Of a DNA stretch of 28,215 bases, positions 23,201-28,215 are shown in pieces. Source of the DNA: Candidatus Kaiserbacteria bacterium (GTDB lineage Bacteria; Patescibacteriota; Minisyncoccia; Phycocordibacterales; UBA918); assembly GCA_007117575.1 (NCBI GenBank), contig SKGH01000055.1, forward strand, positions 1 through 28,215. Reading direction: 5' to 3'. The notes beneath the pieces were generated by a model, which was given only the letters and a program-made list of their open reading frames with translations, made no database searches and was not told where the DNA came from. Positions within the stretch are counted from its first letter, which is position 1; every line of letters begins with the position of its first letter. The translations under genes and the position numbers were made by a program.

Positions 23201-23442
23201 TCTATTATTTTAAATGTGTAGAAGATCATACATTTGTGAAAGCAAAAATTTTTCTGTTTTTTATATTTCATCTTTTTTATTAAATTTTATCAGTCTTAAT
23301 TTTTTGGATATTTTCAGTTGAATATATGCCTTCACACTCATACAAAACATTTGATAAGTTTATATTTATAAGTGAGCTTAATTTTTCACAAAGTAAAAAA
23401 GAGTAGTTTTTACTTTGTTATATTATTTATATTGATTTATAC
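23201..23442 (+). other. Intergenic region with perfect hairpin before adk
   Basis: This AT-rich gap ends with ACAAAGTAAAAA (23388-23399) and TTTTTACTTTGT (23407-23418), a perfect 12-base inverted repeat with a seven-base loop, 24 bases before the adk ATG. The repeat is followed by TATATTATTTATA, a possible -10 region. It could be the gmk terminator, an operator or both. No gene is present. Confidence 0.5.
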
Positions 23443-24042
23443 ATGAAGCAATCAAAAACAGTTATATTTATTGGTCCACAAGGTAGTGGTAAAGGTACAC
23501 AGATAGAAAAACTCGTCTCGGTTTTATCAGCTAAAGATCCTACAAACCGTGTGGTTGATATTCAGACTGGTAGACGTTTCCGCGCTCTGGCAACCAGAGG
23601 AGAACGTTACACTGAAAAAATGGTAAGTAAAACCTTGGAAAGCGGTGTGTTGCAACCACTTTTTTTATCAGTAATGCTGTGGGCAGATGCTATGCGTGAT
23701 CATCTGGATGATAACATACATTTGCTTATAGATGGTTTTCCTCGTACTGTAAATGAGGCGTTAGTAGTTGAGAGCGCTTTATCTTTCTATAAAAGAGGAC
23801 ATATTGATGTTATTAATTTGGATACACCTGAGGAGGTTGTTCGGCAACGTATGGTTGATAGAGCTAGGCAAGACGATAAATTTCATTCCATAGAGGCACG
23901 TTTGTCTTGGTATAGAGAAGAGACTTTACCGGTCATTGATTATTATCGTAAAAGAAACAACACGACGGTGCATGATATAGATGGCACCCGGTCTATAGAA
24001 GTCGTACACGAAAGAATATTGGCAACTCTTGAACTTTCATGA
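23443..24042 (+). CDS. adk: Adenylate kinase, short-lid form
   Basis: This 199-residue enzyme converts AMP and ATP to two ADP. It has GPQGSGKGTQ (11-20), IDGFPRT (96-102) and RARQDDKF (140-147), with the Arg and Asp residues of the lid base. The lid is short and has no zinc cysteines. The last four bases overlap the map start (ATGA), so the two are translationally coupled. In many bacteria adk and map follow secY directly; here that pairing is kept but shifted about 1.7 kb downstream. Confidence 0.93.
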   Translation: MKQSKTVIFIGPQGSGKGTQIEKLVSVLSAKDPTNRVVDIQTGRRFRALATRGERYTEKMVSKTLESGVLQPLFLSVMLWADAMRDHLDDNIHLLIDGFPRTVNEALVVESALSFYKRGHIDVINLDTPEEVVRQRMVDRARQDDKFHSIEARLSWYREETLPVIDYYRKRNNTTVHDIDGTRSIEVVHERILATLELS

Positions 24043-24818
24043 TAACCATAAAAAACAAAGAAGAAATAGAAGTAATGAGTGAAGGAGGCTCTATTTTGGC
24101 TGAGATTTTAGATGACTTGGAGAGTTTGGTAAAAGTGGGTAATACCACACTAGACATAGACGATAGAGCCATGGAGCTTATAGACCATTATAAAGTTGAA
24201 CCTATGATACTTGGTTACCACCCTGTTTTTGCTAATCATCCTTATCCGGCAGCAACTTGCGTATCAATTAATGATCAAGTAGTGCATGGCATTCCTAATC
24301 ATAAACCTTATACTTTTAAAAATGGTGATCTGGTAAGTATTGATCTAGTGATTGCCTACAAAGGTTTGGTGGTGGATTCAGCTCGTAGCTTGGTGGCAGG
24401 TGAAGCCACTAGTGAAGCGTTGGCCTTAATTGGAGCGACGAAGGAAGCGCTGATGGCTGGAATTAAAGCGGCACGACCTGGTAATAGAGTAAAAGATATC
24501 ACTATGGCAATATCTGGTTCGGTACCGAAACGTTTTGGTATTGTTGAAGCATTTTGTGGTCATGGCGTGGGTTTTGACCTTCATGAGGCACCACAAGTTC
24601 CCAATGTCTTGATAGGTGACCCCGGACCTGTTTTAAAGCCCGGAATGGTGTTGGCAATTGAGCCAATGTTGACTATGGGTGGGCACGAAGTGGAGGTCAA
24701 AAATGACGGCTACACCGTGGTAACCAAAGACGGCAGTTTAAGTGCTCATGTAGAACATACCGTAGCGATAATGAAAAATGGACCTGAGATTCTAACTAAA
24801 AGATCAAAAGTTAGGTGA
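24039..24818 (+). CDS. map: Methionine aminopeptidase, type I
   Basis: This 259-residue metalloprotease removes the initiator Met from nascent proteins. All five metal ligands are visible with the E. coli spacing: Asp102, Asp113, His175, Glu208 and Glu239; His83 in VVHGIP is the substrate-side His. It overlaps adk by four bases. There is no N-terminal SH3-binding or zinc domain. The infA-rpmJ-rpsM genes that often follow are absent. Confidence 0.96.
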   Translation: MITIKNKEEIEVMSEGGSILAEILDDLESLVKVGNTTLDIDDRAMELIDHYKVEPMILGYHPVFANHPYPAATCVSINDQVVHGIPNHKPYTFKNGDLVSIDLVIAYKGLVVDSARSLVAGEATSEALALIGATKEALMAGIKAARPGNRVKDITMAISGSVPKRFGIVEAFCGHGVGFDLHEAPQVPNVLIGDPGPVLKPGMVLAIEPMLTMGGHEVEVKNDGYTVVTKDGSLSAHVEHTVAIMKNGPEILTKRSKVR

Positions 24819-24922
24819 GGTTAGATGTTAGACAGATGTAAGAGTCACTGACTTGAACCCGCGTTGGTTTACAGTTATACTGCGAGCTATTGAATTTATT
24901 AAATAATTTATCTTCAATCAAT

Positions 24923-25528
24923 ATGAAACAAAAGCCACATCAAGAGCGTACTTATATAATGCTTAAGCCAGACTCGGTACAGCGAAGTTTGATGGGGGAA
25001 ATAATCAAGCGTATAGAGAACACAGGTTTAAAGTGCACATTCATGAAGATGTTTGTACCTGATGAGGAACGCTTGCTTGAACATTATCATAAAGATGACG
25101 AATGGTTTACAACAAAGGGTGAAAGGATTATTCAAGATCTGGAATCTCAAGGTTTACCGATTGAAAAAGAAGCTATTGAATACGGTAAGGATATAATCCG
25201 TACTATAGTTCGCTACATGACCAGTGGCCCAGTGGTGGCGTTGGTTTTTGAAGGTAACCAAGCTGTGGCAGTGGTTACAAAAATTGTCGGCACCACTGAA
25301 CCAAGTACTTCCGACGTGGGTACTATACGAGGTGATTATACGGTAGATTCTTATGGTCATGCTTCGTACGAGAATAGAGCGGTAAGAAATCTTATTCACT
25401 GTTCAGAATCCCCTGAGGAAGCTGAGAGAGAGATATCTATTTGGCTCAAAGACAGTGAAATAATGAATTACGTGACAGCACAAGAGCGTATCATGTACGA
25501 TGTTAATTTAGACGGGGAACCTGACTAA
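24923..25528 (+). CDS. ndk: Nucleoside diphosphate kinase, long form
   Basis: This enzyme transfers the gamma-phosphate of ATP to NDPs. I chose the ATG at 24923 (201 residues, MKQKPHQERTYIMLKPDSV), because the upstream 11 codons are non-conserved. The catalytic His159 is in RNLIHCSESPEEAEREI. Most NDKs are about 140-150 residues; here roughly 30 extra residues lie between the HYHKDDEWF helix and SGPVVALVFEG (about 62-98), and there is a C-terminal extension. It completes a cmk-gmk-adk-ndk group. Confidence 0.9.
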   Translation: MKQKPHQERTYIMLKPDSVQRSLMGEIIKRIENTGLKCTFMKMFVPDEERLLEHYHKDDEWFTTKGERIIQDLESQGLPIEKEAIEYGKDIIRTIVRYMTSGPVVALVFEGNQAVAVVTKIVGTTEPSTSDVGTIRGDYTVDSYGHASYENRAVRNLIHCSESPEEAEREISIWLKDSEIMNYVTAQERIMYDVNLDGEPD

Positions 25529-25683
25529 CTAGTGCCTGACAAATAATAAATGGTAATTACTGACTTACTCTTGTTGGTGACTATGAATACTATCTGTGGC
25601 TTTTCATTTTGAATAAAACATCGGGTCAATAATTTTCCGTTCCAAGTAGACTGTATTATTTTCTTAGTATTTGATAGTATGTA
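25529..25683. other. Intergenic region between ndk and the 6S candidate
   Basis: No gene or clear terminator is seen in these 155 bases. The last ten hold the extended -10 of the RNA gene. Confidence 0.4.
25672..25680 (+). promoter_or_regulatory. Extended -10 of the 6S RNA candidate
   Basis: TGATAGTAT fits TGn plus a TATAAT-like hexamer (four of six). Predicted transcription starts at about 25685-25688, right at the 5' arm of the RNA's closing stem. Confidence 0.4.
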
Positions 25684-25835
25684 TTGGGTCGTGCTTCAGT
25701 ATGTTCCGAGTATAAAATTATATTTAGGGCTGCCTGAAGTCTTGATTAACCTATGAGAGTTTTTAACTTTCAGACAGTAATCAGAAAGGGTGCCCACCTG
25801 GTCATTTGCCAGGAACATACAAGCGCGATCCAACA
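25684..25835 (+). ncRNA. ssrS: Candidate 6S RNA
   Basis: About 150 bases can form one long rod. The closing stem pairs 25684-25707 with 25812-25833 (about 22 pairs, a two-base bulge, a few G-T). Then comes an asymmetric bubble whose 5' side is GAGTATAAAATTATATTTA (25708-25726) and whose 3' side folds into CCTGG/CCAGG. Above it, GGGC (25727-25730) pairs with GCCC (25792-25795), TTGATTA (25742-25748) with TAATCAG (25778-25784), and TGAGAGT with ACTTTCA forms the apex (25754-25772). This closing stem, promoter-like central bubble with a 3' hairpin and terminal stem is the architecture of 6S RNA, which sequesters housekeeping RNA polymerase by mimicking an open promoter. It runs into an intrinsic terminator. 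I could not run a covariance model. Confidence 0.6.
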
Positions 25836-25871
25836 AAAAATACCATTTTTTAAAATGGTATTTTTTGTTGT
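25832..25871 (+). terminator. Terminator of the 6S RNA candidate
   Basis: CAACAAAAAATACCATTT and AAATGGTATTTTTTGTTG form a long perfect inverted repeat (18-20 pairs), with A-run and T-run arms typical of a bidirectional intrinsic terminator. It sits directly at the 3' end of the RNA. Confidence 0.85.
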
Positions 25872-25894
25872 TTCAAGATAATCGCACTTGGTGC

Positions 25895-25900
25895 TACAAT
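25895..25900 (+). promoter_or_regulatory. -10 box of the beta-CASP gene, predicting a leaderless mRNA
   Basis: TACAAT lies six bases before the ATG at 25907, so a normal start would fall on the A of the ATG. The -35 region is poor. The terminator just upstream isolates this promoter from the RNA gene. Confidence 0.45.
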
Positions 25901-25906
25901 AGCCAG

Positions 25907-27265
25907 ATGTCTATATTAGGATTCTATGGGGGTGTGGGTAGTGTAACCGGAGCTAATTTTTTGCTCGATACGGGTAGTGTGGCCATTATGGTGGATTGTG
26001 GTTTGGTGCAGGGAGACAAATTTGTACGTGACGTGAATTATCAGCCCTTTCCTTATGACCCAGCTTCAATAGATGTATTGTTGGTGACACATGCTCATGC
26101 AGACCACATAGGTCGCATTCCAAAACTGGTTAGTGACGGTTTTGCCGGTGTGATTTATTCCACTCCTCCGACCAGAGATCTGGTTCAGGTGATGTTTGCA
26201 GATTCTTTGAAAATCATGCGTTATGAGGCCGAACTTGATGGTCGAGAAGTCTTATATGAACAGAAAGACGTATCCAACGCTCTTGCTTTATGGAAAACTG
26301 CTCCATATCACGAAAAAATAGAATTGCCCGATGGTGTGCAAGCTGTTTTTTCAGACGCAGGACATATACTGGGTTCAGCTATAGTGAGTCTGACAAGAGA
26401 TGGTAGGTCAATAGTTTTTACGGGAGATATTGGTAATGTACCCCAGCCTTTAATGAATCCACCTGAAATACCAACTGATTATGAATATATGATTATTGAA
26501 AGTGTCTATGGTGATCGTTTGCACGAGGGTGTAGAAGACAGAACTAAACTTTTGCAGGCTGAGATCTTAGACATAAAAGAGAAAGAAGGGACATTAATAA
26601 TACCCGCTTTTTCTTTAGAGCGTACACAAGCCATGTTGTTTGAGATAAATAACTTGATAGAAAGCAATGCTGTCGCAGAAATACCCGTATACCTTGACTC
26701 ACCTTTAGCTATAGAAGTTACTGACCTTTATAGAAGAAATACTGACTATCTAAAGCATTCTGTACAAGAACAGATAAAAAATGGTGACGATATATTTGAT
26801 TTTCCGGGTTTTAAAATGACCAAGAGCGTGGAAGAGTCTCGTTCAATACAAAAACAGAAAGGTGCCAAAATAATCATTGCCGGTAGTGGTATGAGTCATG
26901 GCGGTCGAATTCTTTCACATGAGCGTCATTACCTTAGCGATCCTGATACCACTTTGCTTTTGGTGGGCTACCAAGCGGTGGGTAGCTTCGGTAGGCTTCT
27001 TGCAGATGGTGCCGGTAGGGTTCGTATTGAAGGCGAAATGGTTGATGTTAAAGCTAAGATAGTTAAAATAAGTGGCTACTCTGGCCATGCTGATCGGGAT
27101 CAGTTGGTCAATTTTGTAGCTAAAGGTAGTGAAAAAGTTAAAAAAGTGTTTGTCACTATGGGTGAAGAAAGATCTTCATTATTTTTAGTACAAAGGCTCA
27201 GAGATTATCTGGGGGTAGACGCGATAGCTCCAGACATTAATGCAGAAGTGGAAATATCGTTCTGA
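25907..27265 (+). CDS. MBL-fold beta-CASP ribonuclease (CPSF73-like)
   Basis: This 452-residue metallo-beta-lactamase fold enzyme belongs to the RNA-processing beta-CASP group (COG1236-like). Metal-site motifs are intact: THAHADH (61-67), His153 in SDAGHILGSA, Asp174 in TGDIG, and SGHADRDQL (392-400). SGMSHGGR (327-334) and IIPAFSLERTQ belong to the beta-CASP cap. It probably acts as an endo- and/or exoribonuclease in rRNA or mRNA maturation. I take the ATG at 25907 (MSILGFYGGVG); the longer frame from 25790 would translate through the RNA gene and its terminator. No KH domain is attached. Confidence 0.93.
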   Translation: MSILGFYGGVGSVTGANFLLDTGSVAIMVDCGLVQGDKFVRDVNYQPFPYDPASIDVLLVTHAHADHIGRIPKLVSDGFAGVIYSTPPTRDLVQVMFADSLKIMRYEAELDGREVLYEQKDVSNALALWKTAPYHEKIELPDGVQAVFSDAGHILGSAIVSLTRDGRSIVFTGDIGNVPQPLMNPPEIPTDYEYMIIESVYGDRLHEGVEDRTKLLQAEILDIKEKEGTLIIPAFSLERTQAMLFEINNLIESNAVAEIPVYLDSPLAIEVTDLYRRNTDYLKHSVQEQIKNGDDIFDFPGFKMTKSVEESRSIQKQKGAKIIIAGSGMSHGGRILSHERHYLSDPDTTLLLVGYQAVGSFGRLLADGAGRVRIEGEMVDVKAKIVKISGYSGHADRDQLVNFVAKGSEKVKKVFVTMGEERSSLFLVQRLRDYLGVDAIAPDINAEVEISF

Positions 27266-27305
27266 CCCAAGAGAGGAGGGTGTATTAAAGTTTGTTCTAT
27301 CATAT

Positions 27306-27347
27306 AAAAAACGAGACACATATTTATCTAAAATGTGCCTCGTTTTT
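27306..27347. terminator. Bidirectional terminator between the beta-CASP gene and rplT
   Basis: AAAAACGAG-A-CACAT and ATGTG-C-CTCGTTTTT form a stem (one mismatch) around an AT loop. A and T runs on both sides suit the two convergent genes. Confidence 0.88.
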
Positions 27348-27368
27348 AAACTTTTCAAAAAAGCGTCT

Positions 27369-27713
27369 TTATCGTAATTCTAAGATGATTCGAGAAAAGA
27401 CACCCGGTCTGTCTTTAGCTAGAGTTGACATTACCTTACGGTCAAGCTTAATGTTTTTTTCTTGGAGAGTATTTATGAATTTACTATACCTAAGACCATT
27501 TAACTTCAGAGCCGCATTTAGTCTGGAAATCCACAGACTTCTGAAATCATTTTTCTTATCTTTACGGTGTGCAAAGGCATGTAACTGAGCATGATAAATG
27601 GCCTCTCTGGCCTGTCGCTTCTTTTTGGATCTGCCAAAACGATACCCTTTTACTTGGGTTAAAATGTTTCTTCGGCGTTTTTGCGCCATAATTCCTCCTT
27701 TTACTCGTGACAT
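27369..27713 (-). CDS. rplT: Ribosomal protein bL20
   Basis: This 114-residue 50S assembly protein in E. coli also represses its own operon. The start MSRVKGGIMAQKRRRNILTQ aligns with the usual MARVKRGV start, so I keep the ATG at 27713. The C-terminal half contains DFRSLWISRLNAALKLNGLRYSKFI, the family signature. It follows rpmI by 62 bases on the same strand. infC, which usually precedes rpmI, is not in the window. Confidence 0.95.
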   Translation of the reverse strand: MSRVKGGIMAQKRRRNILTQVKGYRFGRSKKKRQAREAIYHAQLHAFAHRKDKKNDFRSLWISRLNAALKLNGLRYSKFINTLQEKNIKLDRKVMSTLAKDRPGVFSRIILELR

Positions 27714-27775
27714 AAGCTTAACTATCAGTAAATTAATTCAAATTTTTAAAATCAGTCTAATAAGTCTATTTGTTG

Positions 27776-27967
27776 CTAAGCTCCGGAATTAGGAAGAAAG
27801 CGACGAGTCACTTTCTTAGCAAACTGGACTATTTGTAATCTTTTACGGCGCAAGCGCTGTTGACCGGTTTGGCGAGCATTAAAATGATTTTGCCCGGGTT
27901 TGCGCGCCAATATCTTGCCGTTTTTTGTTACTTTTAGTCGCTTTGTATAGGATTTATTTGTTTTCAT
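27776..27967 (-). CDS. rpmI: Ribosomal protein bL35
   Basis: This 63-residue basic 50S protein has MKTNKSYTKRLKVTKNGKIL and the Lys/Arg-rich QQRLRRKRLQ centre, which fit L35: a TKRxKxTxxGK start, then a basic region and a short hydrophobic end. It begins the rpmI-rplT pair. The region upstream contains repeat copy D instead of infC, so the pair probably has its own promoter. Confidence 0.9.
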   Translation of the reverse strand: MKTNKSYTKRLKVTKNGKILARKPGQNHFNARQTGQQRLRRKRLQIVQFAKKVTRRFLPNSGA

Positions 27968-28215
27968 ACGCTTTTAGCCCAGCTACTGTAGCGTATTTTT
28001 GACAAAAAGTCCATCTTTTCAATAAGGTTATGACTTACGCGTTTCTGATGAAGTTCGAGGCGATGACCCAGCCCCAGTTTCCGTGATCATTTGCATTCTT
28101 TCGTGACTGACTAAAACATTTTTTGGTTTATTACGTTAGAAACTGTTTGGAGTCTCATCGAGGTCCGGAGTGGCTAAAAATATGAGCGAAAAACGAGGTG
28201 GAGTCTGATGTGAAC
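27968..28215. other. Upstream region of rpmI
   Basis: It contains about 60 bases of leader for rpmI, then repeat copy D (28030-28138), then 77 bases to the window end. Short open frames at 28137-28215 are too small to call. Confidence 0.4.
28030..28138 (-). repeat. 108-bp dispersed repeat, copy D
   Basis: This is the inverted near-identical partner of 31-138. It retains the CGGAAACTGGGGCTGGG core (on the minus strand) and the same sharp boundaries. The flanking sequences on both sides are unrelated to those of copy A, which defines the unit. Both copies lie upstream of a gene pointing away from them. Confidence 0.85.

Noticed and set aside
24890..24922. Eleven additional codons at the ndk start.
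   Set aside because: AT-rich, unconserved; the ATG at 24923 fits the start-site pattern of the window.
25790..25906. Upstream extension of the beta-CASP reading frame.
   Set aside because: It would be translated through the 6S candidate and its terminator, and the family sequence begins at MSILGFYGG. A -10 box lies just before 25907.
27693..27702. A near-perfect Shine-Dalgarno (AAAAGGAGGA on the minus strand) just before an internal ATG of rplT.
   Set aside because: The bases encode Lys-Gly-Gly inside the conserved bL20 N terminus (MSRVKGGIM), which aligns with MARVKRGV; the upstream ATG at 27713 is the real start.
28137..28215. Short minus-strand frame that might be the 3' end of a gene upstream of rpmI (e.g. 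infC).
   Set aside because: The translated fragment of about 25 residues does not resemble the IF-3 C terminus and is not distinguishable from chance.
1..28215. CRISPR arrays, insertion-sequence transposases, rRNA genes, prophage genes.
   Set aside because: No regularly spaced direct repeats, no transposase motifs and no rRNA signatures were seen.

Overview
The window is AT-rich chromosomal DNA from a bacterium with a compact genome. It most likely comes from the Candidate Phyla Radiation (Patescibacteria, Parcubacteria-like). The reasons are: no rpmD (L30) between rpsE and rplO; ribosomal protein gene starts with almost no Shine-Dalgarno sequences; an archaeal-type cytidylate kinase; a long variant nucleoside diphosphate kinase; and short proteins with lineage-specific tails. 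The standard genetic code appears to be used, with TAA, TAG and TGA all acting as stops. The exact lineage cannot be fixed by eye.

Layout. 1-3934: a cation/proton antiporter (+) converges on a degenerate flavin disulfide reductase fused to a VTT/DedA membrane domain (-), followed by the fusA leader. 3935-8228: fusA with its terminator, then tuf-rpsJ with a strong terminator. 8229-10236: a 2 kb accessory interval with a nonsense-interrupted minus-strand gene, a small zinc-finger gene, hairpins, MITE-like repeats and a structured leader. 10237-12864: rplC-rplD-rplW-rplB. 12865-13826: a repeat, an antisense DUF2103-like gene and a promoter region. 13827-17489: rpsS-rplV-rpsC-rplP-rpmC-rpsQ-rplN-rplX-rplE. 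17490-17871: a leader. 17872-21790: rpsN-rpsH-rplF-rplR-rpsE-rplO-secY. 21835-25528: a nucleotide-kinase neighbourhood (cmk-like on -, then gmk, adk, map and ndk on +). 25684-25871: a candidate 6S RNA with its terminator. 25907-27265: a beta-CASP nuclease. 27369-27967: rplT and rpmI on the minus strand, read from rpmI into rplT.

The core is the S10/spc translation locus, cut by insertions into separately promoted blocks (tuf-rpsJ, rplC-rplB, rpsS-rplE, rpsN-secY). The usual rpsL-rpsG and infA-rpmJ-rpsM-rpsK-rpsD-rpoA-rplQ flanks are missing from this locus. The kinases supply NDPs and NTPs, map trims nascent proteins, SecY exports them, and the beta-CASP enzyme probably processes RNA.

The most notable observations are: (1) a rod-shaped RNA with 6S architecture and a -10-like bubble; (2) a consistent start-site pattern, with a pyrimidine (mostly T) just before the ATG in genes with leaders and a purine in genes predicted to be leaderless; (3) a 108-bp repeat present as near-identical inverted copies at both window ends, with diverged relatives inside; (4) the degenerate reductase-VTT fusion; (5) a guanylate kinase whose P-loop has Arg where Ser/Thr is expected; (6) a gene split by one in-frame TAA.
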